42,222 bases of DNA from a virus: positions 1-42,222 of IMG/VR virus record IMGVR_UViG_3300017527_000118; one strand, written 5' to 3'. The notes under the pieces are model-generated. The model ran no database searches, was not told the DNA's origin, and worked only from the letters and a program-made list of their open reading frames with translations. The position numbers were made by a program, and so were the translations under genes. Shown here one piece after another: positions 6,525 to 12,864 of this stretch; within the stretch, counting starts at the first letter, position 1, and each line of letters opens with the position of its first letter.

Positions 6525-7506
6525 CAGCCTGATACCTCTCCATCTCTAGGATGTCCTTGCCGTACTGGCTCTCGATGTACTCGATCTTGACCGGAGTACC
6601 AGTGCGCTTGCAGGAGTCACCCATCTCGCCAAAGGTGTCGGAGAAGGTGTTGTACCACTGATCCACGATCTTGAACCCGTACCGATGCCCGTTCTTCACC
6701 GCCTTCTTGGAGAACGCCTCGATCACGCCGATCACAGTGAGGCTCCCGGTGCTAGCCTCTTCCTCGTGATACTCCTCATCAGGCTCGGGCTCAGCGGGGA
6801 CGGGCTCTTGTGGGTCAGGCGCATCTGTGGCCATGGGGGGCGCTGAGGGCTCTTCTGCTGGCTTTGGGGCCGGAGGAGGGGTGGGAGTAGGCTTGGGGGT
6901 CTGGATGGGCTTAGGCGCGGGCTCAGGCCCTCCTAGGAGGTGCTCAGGGAGATCCTCTACGTCTTGGGTGAAGATGTCAGAGGCGGCAGTGGCGAGAAGG
7001 GCAACGGCAACATAGGCACGCTTGTGCGCCATCTTGATCACCGTGTTGTCCATGTCAGCGGGGTTGCTGCGAACCTGCTGCACCTTGCGGCCGTCCTTGT
7101 AGTACTTGGTCCTGCGCTTGGTCTCGTCGGTCTCCTCCCATTCCTCCTTGCAGACAGCGGCTCTCCACGCGTACTTCTCCTCGCGAGTCGAACAGGTGCC
7201 TGGAGCGGAGCAAACGAAGATGCCATCTGCGGTGGTCACTACTGCCTTGACCAGATAGTCACGGTCGTAGTGATCCGAGCGGTCCTCAGCGTCATAGTCC
7301 ACAGAGAGGTGAAAGGTGGAGAGGAGCTTCTCGGCGCCGGGTTTCCAGAGCGACGGCTTCTTGGTGCCAGGGATGATCCCGTAGTGATGCCCCTTCTGCA
7401 TCACCGCTTCCATGATCTTCTGAATGTGGTTCACCTGCGTCCGAACCTGCTCGGGGCTCATCGGCAGTCGGCCCTCGTCCATTGCTACGATTGCGTCATT
7501 CGGCAT
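6517..7506 (-). CDS. KPGAEKL-family phage protein with C-terminal OB-like domain (recombination partner?)
   Basis: A 329-residue protein. The N-terminal part has HHYGIIPGTKKPSLWKPGAE, CSTREEKYAWR and MAHKRAYVAVALLATAASDI before FTQDVEDL, the conserved blocks of a widespread phage family normally left unnamed. A Pro-rich linker (about 190-250) leads to a C-terminal unit, VIGVIEAFSKKAVKNGHRYG and then FKIVDQWYNTFSDTF, that looks like an OB fold. Pairing with a RecB-like nuclease suggests a DNA-binding or annealing role, but I see no definite RecT, Erf or Rad52 signature. The start at 7506 overlaps the upstream stop (TGATG) and has GGAGGAG upstream. Confidence 0.7.
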   Translation of the reverse strand: MPNDAIVAMDEGRLPMSPEQVRTQVNHIQKIMEAVMQKGHHYGIIPGTKKPSLWKPGAEKLLSTFHLSVDYDAEDRSDHYDRDYLVKAVVTTADGIFVCSAPGTCSTREEKYAWRAAVCKEEWEETDETKRRTKYYKDGRKVQQVRSNPADMDNTVIKMAHKRAYVAVALLATAASDIFTQDVEDLPEHLLGGPEPAPKPIQTPKPTPTPPPAPKPAEEPSAPPMATDAPDPQEPVPAEPEPDEEYHEEEASTGSLTVIGVIEAFSKKAVKNGHRYGFKIVDQWYNTFSDTFGEMGDSCKRTGTPVKIEYIESQYGKDILEMERYQADE

Positions 7507-7775
7507 CAGTCTCCTCCTTCGATCAGTTGAATCTCGTCCATGGTTTGCGCGCACAGCTCCACAAGCTCCACCTTACTCACCCTCAGCCCGCGCTGGCGCA
7601 AGAACTCGTACAGCGTGGGGATGTACCGCACTGGCCAAGGGCGCCGGCCTGCGAGGTAGCCAGAGATGGTGCTCGACGCCGGCCTGTGGCCAAACTCAGC
7701 CCCAATGGCAATCGCTATGTCGCGGTTCCTGATCCACACATGGTGCACTCTAATGCGCTGTCGAAGTGTCCTCAT
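7506..7775 (-). CDS. small helix-turn-helix protein
   Basis: An 89-residue protein. RDIAIAIGAEFGHRPASSTI and then SGYLAGRRPWPVRYIPTLYE resemble a CI/Cro-like helix-turn-helix in which SSTISGYLAG is the recognition helix. The C-terminal part is helical and acidic. It could be a second regulator of the early operon. The stop overlaps the next start (TGATG). Confidence 0.55.
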   Translation of the reverse strand: MRTLRQRIRVHHVWIRNRDIAIAIGAEFGHRPASSTISGYLAGRRPWPVRYIPTLYEFLRQRGLRVSKVELVELCAQTMDEIQLIEGGD

Positions 7776-8025
7776 CCTCCCTCCTTCCGCTCACGGCCGC
7801 GACCAGCTCAGCAGTTGACGTGCGCAGGCCAGCGTCATACCCCCTGAGCCAGATCACAGCCTTGTCTACAGTGTCAGCCTCGTAGGCGATGCCGAGGATG
7901 GTCGCTGTGAACCTAAAGACGCCATTGGCATCACTCGCCAGCAGGCCCAGCCTGTCAGCGCACTCAAGCACCTTGGCGCGATCCCAGAACATCACACAGT
8001 CAGTGGGTCTCTCTTCGGCTGGCAT
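7750..8025 (-). CDS. hypothetical protein
   Basis: A 91-residue soluble protein; the N-terminal part contains DRAKVLECADRLGLLASDAN and the C-terminus is highly charged. No family recognised. GGGGGAG lies 6 bases before the ATG at 8025. It overlaps both neighbours (34 bases upstream, 26 downstream), as expected in a packed early operon. Confidence 0.5.
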   Translation of the reverse strand: MPAEERPTDCVMFWDRAKVLECADRLGLLASDANGVFRFTATILGIAYEADTVDKAVIWLRGYDAGLRTSTAELVAAVSGRREDEDTSTAH

Positions 8026-8306
8026 GGGTTCTCCCCCCTCTCATGCTTCACGTCAGCGATGTACTTGAGCCAATCCCTCATTGAGCAAGCGTCGTCAAAG
8101 GGCCGAGGGCCACCCCTCCCGTAGACAAACCACATCTTGTCTATGTACCTGACCTTGAGGCCGAGGATGGCAGCAAGGTTACGGCTCTCACCAATGACCC
8201 TGCGAGCAGCCATCTCACGACAGCACTTCTCACAGACCCCATCGGTCCCCTGTGGGTAACTGAGGTTAATCCACTCCCCACAACGCTTGCACCTGATTGC
8301 TTCCAT
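7992..8306 (-). CDS. zinc-finger protein, first gene of the leftward early operon
   Basis: A 104-residue protein. CKRCGEW (Cys6, Cys9) and GVCEKCCREM (about 24-33) make one CxxC...CxxC zinc finger. The rest carries GLKVRYIDKMWFVYGRGGP and a charged tail. No family recognised. It is the first gene after the leftward promoter (8324-8352), with GGAGG about 7 bases before the ATG, so it is probably made early and in quantity. Confidence 0.6.
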   Translation of the reverse strand: MEAIRCKRCGEWINLSYPQGTDGVCEKCCREMAARRVIGESRNLAAILGLKVRYIDKMWFVYGRGGPRPFDDACSMRDWLKYIADVKHERGENPCQPKRDPLTV

Positions 8307-8323
8307 ATCTTACCTCCGCATTC

Positions 8324-8352
8324 AATGTACATGCTCTCACGCTCCGCGTCAA
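8324..8352 (-). promoter_or_regulatory. leftward early promoter
   Basis: Read leftward: TTGACG (8352-8347), 17-base spacer, TACATT (8329-8324). Transcription would begin near 8317, at the edge of the GGAGG before the ATG at 8306, giving a leader of only about 10 bases. It faces away from the rightward promoter at 8370-8398, and the two -35 elements lie 17 bases apart. Confidence 0.75.
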
Positions 8353-8369
8353 GTGCGACGCGCTATGGG

Positions 8370-8398
8370 TTGACATCTGCGCTGGCACCGCCTATCTT
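8370..8398 (+). promoter_or_regulatory. rightward promoter with consensus -35
   Basis: TTGACA (8370-8375), 17-base spacer, TATCTT (8393-8398). Transcription would start near 8405, only a few bases before the GGAGG (8408-8412) of the gene at 8419. This is probably the promoter for the whole rightward cluster up to 10658. Confidence 0.8.
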
Positions 8399-8418
8399 TG
8401 TGGTGATGGAGGTGGCTT

Positions 8419-8748
8419 ATGGAGAGAGACGATCTCAAGGTGCTGGCCCGCGCGCTGTCGCCGGATGATCCCCCGCACGTTATACAGCTCGCCATATCGG
8501 CGTGGATCGATGGTTGCCGTGTTGGGATAGACGATCTTGCAAGCCCAATTGACTCCCACGACACGGTGTTCGCCATCGAGGAGACGCTGACGCCAGAGCA
8601 GTTCGATGATTACTTAGATGGGCTCCAGTACACCCTGAAGCTCAAGAAACGTGTGCCAGATCTCTTTCAGGAACGGAAGTGGCTCCGCCACGCCCCCGCC
8701 GAGGTGTGCGCGATGGCGCTGGTCGAGGTGCTGAAGGTGAGGGAGTGA
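8419..8748 (+). CDS. hypothetical protein, first rightward gene
   Basis: A 109-residue acidic helical protein; HVIQLAISAWIDGCRVGIDD and LTPEQFDDYLDGLQYTLKL are notable stretches. No family recognised. The ATG has GGAGG 6 bases upstream and lies about 20 bases downstream of a consensus-like promoter. The stop overlaps the next ATG (TGATG). Confidence 0.6.
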   Translation: MERDDLKVLARALSPDDPPHVIQLAISAWIDGCRVGIDDLASPIDSHDTVFAIEETLTPEQFDDYLDGLQYTLKLKKRVPDLFQERKWLRHAPAEVCAMALVEVLKVRE

Positions 8749-9029
8749 TGAGCTTCCCACACGACTTGAAGTTCTTCCCATGCGATTGCGGCTGTCACGC
8801 AGTTGCGTTCTATGGGGATGATCTCGATTCATACGTTTCGTTTTCGTGGTGGACCGACATCGGCGACCCGCCGTTCTGGCAGAGGCTCAAGGCGGCTTGG
8901 CAAGTTCTGAAATGGGGGCGCACGTCCTGCGCAGAGGTTCTGTTTAACCGAGAAGCTGCGATTGGTTTCGTGAAGTTCATCACTGCCGAAATAGACCAAC
9001 TGCCCGACGCGGAGGAAGACGATGGCTGA
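8748..9029 (+). CDS. conserved small phage protein with Cys-Cys-His motif
   Basis: A 93-residue protein. FFPCDCGCHAVAFYGDDLDS, then VSFSWW and LKAAWQVLKWG, and a C-terminal LFNREAAIGFVKFITAEI, form a pattern I associate with a recurrent phage family of unknown function. The Cys-x-Cys-x-Cys-His cluster may bind metal. I chose the ATG at 8748 because it overlaps the preceding stop and has GGGAG upstream; an earlier ATG at 8679 is inside that gene. Confidence 0.6.
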   Translation: MSFPHDLKFFPCDCGCHAVAFYGDDLDSYVSFSWWTDIGDPPFWQRLKAAWQVLKWGRTSCAEVLFNREAAIGFVKFITAEIDQLPDAEEDDG

Positions 9030-9153
9030 TATAGCCGACGCTCTCGAGAGAGATTACGAGATCATCCATTTCGAGAATCTCCTCGACCGTCACGACGCAG
9101 CCGCGATCCTGGCGCGAGCTATCGCGGAGGAGGTGACGCGTGTCAAGTCTTGA
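9022..9153 (+). CDS. hypothetical 43-residue protein
   Basis: A short open frame, ATG at 9022-9024 to TGA at 9151-9153. It starts MADIADALERDYEIIHF and ends AIAEEVTRVKS. GGAGGAAGAC lies just before the ATG. It overlaps the upstream gene by 8 bases and the next by 14. The packing and ribosome binding site support translation; no family recognised. Confidence 0.5.
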   Translation: MADIADALERDYEIIHFENLLDRHDAAAILARAIAEEVTRVKS

Positions 9154-9355
9154 CGAGCTTATTTCTGCTCTTACGATATTCCGCAAGTACGGTAACCCGA
9201 AGTACCCAACACACTGCGAACACGATGAACTCACAATCTGTGGAATAGACCCAGCAAATGTCAGTGCCGAGGACATTTCTAGACTGGAGGAAATGGGGTT
9301 CATCGTAAACGATGCCGAGGGGTGCTTCTATTCGTTTCGTTACGGAAGCGCATGA
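9140..9355 (+). CDS. conserved small phage protein (GTG start)
   Basis: A 71-residue protein. FRKYGNPKYPTHCEHDELTI followed by CGIDP, then LEEMGFIV and GCFYSFRYGS, form a compact conserved pattern seen in small phage proteins, function unknown. His and Cys at HCEHD and the terminal Cys could bind metal. The GTG at 9140 has GGAGGAGGTGA upstream; no ATG would keep the first conserved block. Confidence 0.6.
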   Translation: MSSLDELISALTIFRKYGNPKYPTHCEHDELTICGIDPANVSAEDISRLEEMGFIVNDAEGCFYSFRYGSA

Positions 9356-9368
9356 CTGGAGTAACACC

Positions 9369-9452
9369 ATGACCACCCGCTCCCTAATCGTCAACGACCG
9401 AGAAGCGCGGGCCTGGGGCGTCGGGGTGGGACGAGTGGAGGTGACAGGGTGA
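9369..9452 (+). CDS. possible 27-residue peptide, perhaps a remnant
   Basis: ATG at 9369 to TGA at 9450-9452. The peptide begins TTRSLIVNDREARAWGVG. The RSLIVNDREARA start resembles the N-terminus of small phage proteins that continue much further, so this may be a cut-down copy. The stop overlaps the next GTG start. No clear ribosome binding site is seen. Confidence 0.3.
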   Translation: MTTRSLIVNDREARAWGVGVGRVEVTG

Positions 9453-9703
9453 GCATTACACCGATGGCACACAGCAGCATGAATGAGCGGGAAGTTATTT
9501 CAGTGTGGAGCCCGGACGGCGAATCCTCGTGGATTGTTGGGGCTGAAAGCGAACACACGGTAAAGCGAATCCGCCTGTACTCCGAGGCCGGCGAAATGGG
9601 GATGGTCCCATACCTCTGCATCGAGCACCACGATGGAAGAGAGACGCGGACCGCTGCTCGTCACTACGACGTGACGTTCCCGGCTGAGGAGGTGACGCCA
9701 TGA
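9449..9703 (+). CDS. hypothetical protein (GTG start)
   Basis: An 84-residue protein that seems to be a small beta-rich fold: EVISVWSPDGESSWIVGAES, then IRLYSEAGEMGMVPYLCIEH. No family recognised. The GTG at 9449 has GGAGGTGACAGG before it and overlaps the preceding stop; an ATG at 9464 is an alternative. Both ends overlap neighbours. Confidence 0.5.
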   Translation: MSITPMAHSSMNEREVISVWSPDGESSWIVGAESEHTVKRIRLYSEAGEMGMVPYLCIEHHDGRETRTAARHYDVTFPAEEVTP

Positions 9704-9933
9704 CCGACGAACGAAGCGACGACCACACCTGTATGCAGGAACTCAAGCCGGGAAGCAGGCTCGGACCGCGAGGGCCTGATAGTTGCGAAGCGTGTGCCGA
9801 CGACGAACGCACCACATCCCTGCGCGTGTTGACCCTCGAGAACCTCCTCTCCCGCTGCCAAGACCACCTCGACGGCAGTGAGGGCGGGGAAGAGCTGTTC
9901 TGCGAGATCAACGAAACGCTGAAGGGGGAATGA
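9700..9933 (+). CDS. hypothetical small protein
   Basis: A 77-residue acidic protein with a Cys pair (SCEAC) in the middle and a helical end, LRVLTLENLLSRCQDHLDGS. No family recognised. The start overlaps the upstream stop (ATGA) and has GAGGAGGTGAC upstream. The stop overlaps the next ATG. Confidence 0.5.
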   Translation: MTDERSDDHTCMQELKPGSRLGPRGPDSCEACADDERTTSLRVLTLENLLSRCQDHLDGSEGGEELFCEINETLKGE

Positions 9934-10658
9934 TGAGTGAGCACCGCCACACCCCGGAAACGATCTACATAGACTGCGGCGGCGAGTACACCACAAACGA
10001 CGAGGACCACCGTAGCCTCATGCGTGCGTGCGCTGACCAGTGGGAGAGGGATCTCGCCCGCGCCGAGGAGTCGGAAGCAGACTACCGCGACCTCAAAACC
10101 GCCTACACGCTCCTGCGTGGCGGGATCGACCCAGTGCAACGGCTCGACGAGTACAACGGCAGGATGCAGATTGCCGAGGCCCGAGTCAAGTCTCAGCAGG
10201 ACGCAGCGATGGATACGCAGGACATCCTCGACGAGCGTGACCGGCGGATTGAAGGGCTTGAGATTGTCACTGACCGTCAAGTGGAGACGGTACTGCGGAA
10301 ACAGCGCATCATCAGACAGCTCAAGCAAGCGGTGCGAAGGAAGCACCTAGAGGCGAAATTGGCCAAGGAGGACTCAGCTTGGTGGCATAGATTCTCTGAG
10401 AAGACCGAAGCCGAGCGCGACCGACGCATCACGCCAGAGCGGGTGCGGGAGGTCACGAGGTCCGTCCTCTGCCGGCGTCAACTCTGGTGCTCAATCCACG
10501 CCATGGATGAAACGATATCCGAGATTATGAATGAACTCTGCATCGAAGAAAAAACCGGGGCTCCGAAGAACCCCGGTCCGGGAGGAGACGCCGAGACAAC
10601 CCCGACGTCAACCGGGAAAAGAATCAGTCAGGAGGCTCAACCGGCGCCGGAGGAGTAA
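9930..10658 (+). CDS. coiled-coil hypothetical protein
   Basis: A 242-residue mostly helical protein. Residues about 30-150 form a charged coiled coil, with WERDLARAEESEADYRDLKT and then ERDRRIEGLEIVTDRQVETV. The tail is disordered (GAPKNPGPGGDAET). No family recognised. Its last 35 bases overlap the oppositely read lipoprotein gene (10624), and its 3' part contains the leftward terminator at 10549-10577. The disordered tail may therefore be shaped by that DNA signal. Confidence 0.6.
   Translation: MMSEHRHTPETIYIDCGGEYTTNDEDHRSLMRACADQWERDLARAEESEADYRDLKTAYTLLRGGIDPVQRLDEYNGRMQIAEARVKSQQDAAMDTQDILDERDRRIEGLEIVTDRQVETVLRKQRIIRQLKQAVRRKHLEAKLAKEDSAWWHRFSEKTEAERDRRITPERVREVTRSVLCRRQLWCSIHAMDETISEIMNELCIEEKTGAPKNPGPGGDAETTPTSTGKRISQEAQPAPEE
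10549..10577 (-). terminator. Rho-independent terminator of the late operon
   Basis: Read leftward: ACCGGGG stem (10577-10571), 10-base loop containing TTCTTCGG, stem CCCCGGT (10560-10554), then a T run to 10549. It lies about 45 bases after the last late gene (ends 10624) and inside the oppositely oriented coding region 9930-10658. Confidence 0.85.
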
Positions 10659-10977
10659 TGGCCCCGAGAGCCGACTTGACCGACAACAGCTCGAGCACAG
10701 CGGTGTGAGACAAGTGCTCAAGAGCCGTAATGTAAACCAGTGCAGCGCGTATCCACGCCGCGTCATCACCCTCACCCGTCAAATCAGCCGGCCGCTCGAC
10801 AGGCTCAGGGATCACAATGTTCGGAGTCCTGAGTGTGATCTCGCGAGGAGCCCCCTCTACGTAGACCACCTCCGCAGGGCAATCTGCACAGCAGGAGGGA
10901 TCGCAGTTCACCGTAGACGCACAACCTGCCCCCAACACCGCAATAGAGAGCACTGAGAGCCCTAGAATCAATTTCAT
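10624..10977 (-). CDS. small lipoprotein, candidate outer-membrane spanin (Rz1-like)
   Basis: A 117-residue protein. It starts MKLILGLSVLSIAVLGAGCA, a lipoprotein signal peptide with the lipobox LGAGC (Cys19 lipidated after cleavage). Residues after the Cys include several more Cys (NCDPSCCADC) and a Pro-rich end. It follows a single-span coiled-coil protein by an ATGA overlap, the order of inner and outer spanins in phages of Gram-negative hosts, which join the two membranes at lysis. It is longer than a typical Rz1, so the assignment rests on the lipobox and its place. Confidence 0.6.
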   Translation of the reverse strand: MKLILGLSVLSIAVLGAGCASTVNCDPSCCADCPAEVVYVEGAPREITLRTPNIVIPEPVERPADLTGEGDDAAWIRAALVYITALEHLSHTAVLELLSVKSALGAITPPAPVEPPD

Positions 10978-11378
10978 GGTGCCTCCCCAGGGTAGGGGCT
11001 AGGGGGATGGGCTAAAAGCCATTCACGGGCCTCAGAGACCGCCTGAGAGCATGGTGTGCCAGGAGCGGCCACCTCTACCGGGACCTCGACCCTCTCAGGG
11101 GGGGTCGCCCTCAGTCTGTCGATCTCTTCTGACCATGCACTGTTGATTGCTTCGATCTCGTCCACTCGTTCAAGACAGCGAGTGCTCTCAGCCAGGCAGA
11201 GTTCCAGTCTCTCAGCGTTTGTCCTGTAGAGCGCGAGCTGTTGGCGCAGGGATCGGTTCTCGGTTCTGAGTTGTTTCCGTTCCTCCCAAACGTTAGCGGC
11301 CTTCCATCCCACAAGGACGAGGATGAGCAGACCGGCAACGGGTAGGAGCTTCTTAGCGACACTGAGATAGTCGATCAT
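10974..11378 (-). CDS. single-span coiled-coil protein, candidate inner-membrane spanin (Rz-like)
   Basis: A 134-residue protein. One N-terminal membrane helix (LLPVAGLLILVLVGW, about 11-25) is followed by a long coiled coil (VWEERKQLRTENRSLRQQLA and then ERLELCLAES), giving a type II inner-membrane protein with a periplasmic rod, as in Rz. The C-terminal part is Pro-rich. The stop overlaps the lipoprotein start. Together they would form the spanin complex needed for the last step of lysis. Confidence 0.65.
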   Translation of the reverse strand: MIDYLSVAKKLLPVAGLLILVLVGWKAANVWEERKQLRTENRSLRQQLALYRTNAERLELCLAESTRCLERVDEIEAINSAWSEEIDRLRATPPERVEVPVEVAAPGTPCSQAVSEAREWLLAHPPSPYPGEAP

Positions 11379-11599
11379 GGCGTCTTCGGCTTTGGTGGCT
11401 TGCCGTTGAGCCGACCGGCAACGCCCTCAGCCGCAGCAGAGACCATGAAGCTGCCACCAACCCACTTCAAAAGATCAACCCACTGCCCACCGTTGATCTT
11501 GTCGATGTACAGCGCCGCAGATGAGAGGACAAGGACGACGACCACGAAGAGGAACTTGCGCCCTCCTGCGCTGCCGATGAAGCGCGGGAGCCAACTCAT
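11375..11599 (-). CDS. small membrane protein, holin candidate
   Basis: A 74-residue protein. One strong membrane helix, FLFVVVVLVLSSAALYI (about 16-32), and a second, weaker one, LLKWVGGSFMVSAAAEGVA, are followed by a basic tail (KPPKPKTP). Size, topology and position fit a class II-like holin. I chose the ATG at 11599 because GGAGGTGGAGG lies before it and it overlaps the preceding small gene's stop; an earlier ATG at 11719 lies inside that gene. Confidence 0.5.
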   Translation of the reverse strand: MSWLPRFIGSAGGRKFLFVVVVLVLSSAALYIDKINGGQWVDLLKWVGGSFMVSAAAEGVAGRLNGKPPKPKTP

Positions 11600-11748
11600 C
11601 CTCCACCTCCCAGCCATCCCGGCACTCGCCTCATGATAGAGGCCCTCTGCCTCTCCAGCCACTCCTTCATGAAGAGGGCCAAGATAGCCGCCGTCGTGAA
11701 TCCCAGTACGAGCCCGCATAGCAGTAGCAGCCAGTTAACCGTGCTCAT
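11596..11748 (-). CDS. 50-residue single-span membrane protein (lysis cluster)
   Basis: A short gene, ATG at 11748 to TGA at 11598-11596. It starts MSTVNWLLLLCGLVLGFTTA, an N-terminal membrane helix of about 20 residues, followed by a basic cytoplasmic or periplasmic tail (EWLERQRASIMRR). It overlaps its neighbours at both ends (ATGA upstream and downstream). It could be a second holin or an antiholin; size and topology alone cannot decide. Confidence 0.5.
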   Translation of the reverse strand: MSTVNWLLLLCGLVLGFTTAAILALFMKEWLERQRASIMRRVPGWLGGGG

Positions 11749-12374
11749 GGGTCGATTGGGGTCGAGGGTGACCCACTCCCGCTAGTGTCAGGCTCACGGT
11801 CAGGACGCACTGGATTTCCAGGGCCACCAAGGGCCATCCCTAGCTTGTAGAAGGCGTCACCTAGGGCAGAGACGGCATCAGCAACATTCTTCTCGTTGTA
11901 CACACGGTTCCCATTGGGGAGGGTCTGGTAATCACCAAATGTGCTTGCGAGTTCCCCATACGCAGCTTCACATCCGTACTTCAGGCAGCAGAGGACAGCG
12001 GCGAGGTCTCGGCCGTCGTACAACCCGAGTGCTTTCAGAGCAGTCTTGGCGTGGGGGGCGATGTGAATCGGCGTGGCGTTGTTGATGGGGTTCGGGGAGG
12101 CGCAGTCAACCATAATTTCGAGCCTGATCGCCACATCCTTGGCAGAGATTGGTTCCTCTTCAGCAGCCCACGCCTTCAGGCAGGCGATGATTTCAACCGA
12201 CCTATCTTCAGCCGGAACAACCCCCTCCCACATTGACGCATCCTCCTCAACCGCCTCAGCCGGTGGCCCGTAGGCGTATGCCTCAAGGTTGTCCACCTTC
12301 TCAGTCAGCACATCCTGTCCAGTCTTCAGTTCCTCGATCTTGTCTCCATCGCTCATAGTTTCCCAGTCACTCAT
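11745..12374 (-). CDS. hypothetical protein of the lysis-end cluster
   Basis: A 209-residue soluble protein. A short N-terminal coil (DKIEELKTGQDVLTEKVDNL) is followed by an acidic domain with several Cys (VLCCLKYGCEAAYGELASTF) and a Gly/Pro-rich tail. No family recognised. GGGAGGAC lies upstream of the ATG at 12374; an internal ATG at residue 7 is an alternative. The stop overlaps the next gene (ATGA). Confidence 0.5.
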   Translation of the reverse strand: MSDWETMSDGDKIEELKTGQDVLTEKVDNLEAYAYGPPAEAVEEDASMWEGVVPAEDRSVEIIACLKAWAAEEEPISAKDVAIRLEIMVDCASPNPINNATPIHIAPHAKTALKALGLYDGRDLAAVLCCLKYGCEAAYGELASTFGDYQTLPNGNRVYNEKNVADAVSALGDAFYKLGMALGGPGNPVRPDREPDTSGSGSPSTPIDP

Positions 12375-12401
12375 TGTGTCCTCCCGTCAAAAAGTGGAGG
12401 C

Positions 12402-12458
12402 TCACCACCAGGGGCGGGGAGCAGGGTATTTCCCAGCGGTGAAACCTCCGTTACTCAT
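12402..12458 (-). CDS. possible 18-residue peptide ending PRPWW
   Basis: ATG at 12458 overlaps the stop of the upstream gene and TGA falls at 12404-12402. The peptide is MSNGGFTAGKYPAPRPWW. Apart from this frame the 76-base gap holds only the ribosome binding site of the next gene and a weak GTGG/CCAC hairpin followed by five T (read leftward). There is no clear ribosome binding site for the peptide. Translation is unproven. Confidence 0.3.
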   Translation of the reverse strand: MSNGGFTAGKYPAPRPWW

Positions 12459-12864
12459 GCGTGTTATCCCAAGCCGACGTGTCCCCTGACTCAAACCCAT
12501 CAGAGAATAGCGATACGCTCTCGATCTCGACCATGGCAGTAGACGACCATGGGGAACCAAGGACATCATGGGCGTACTGCGCCGTCAGCCTGATGCCATA
12601 GGTGCCAACGTCAGCGAAGACATAGGTTGTCACGGGCTCTGTGGAAATGGTGCGCCAAGTGTCCCCCGGTGGCTGGACCTCCCAAATGTAGCCGATTGGG
12701 CTTCCCTGGGAACCTAGCGCCGAAAGGTCGTATGAGCCGCCCGCGTCCTCTCCCTGACACGTCATGGCGATCACCAGGATGATGAAGATGAAGCCAATGA
12801 CGAGGATGCAGCCTAGCCCGAGATCGTCATCCTGTTGTGGTCCGGAGCGGTAGTCACCCCTCAT
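12451..12864 (-). CDS. single-span protein with PKD-like domain and DGFESGDTSAW tail
   Basis: A 137-residue protein. A membrane helix (GLGCILVIGFIFIILVIAMT, about 16-35) is followed by an outside domain whose YIWEVQPPGDTW, TYVFADVGTYGIRLTA pattern resembles a PKD/Ig-like beta sandwich. The end reads LFSDGFESGDTSAW, a motif I know from the C-termini of secreted bacterial proteins rather than phage lysis proteins. The start at 12864 overlaps the endolysin stop (ATGA). It may anchor or display at the envelope; acquisition of the domain from a host is inferred. Confidence 0.6.
   Translation of the reverse strand: MRGDYRSGPQQDDDLGLGCILVIGFIFIILVIAMTCQGEDAGGSYDLSALGSQGSPIGYIWEVQPPGDTWRTISTEPVTTYVFADVGTYGIRLTAQYAHDVLGSPWSSTAMVEIESVSLFSDGFESGDTSAWDNTHE

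Noticed and set aside
9495-10346. Leftward frame of 283 codons opposite the small rightward genes
   Set aside because: The rightward genes have binding sites, overlaps and conserved patterns; the leftward frame has none.
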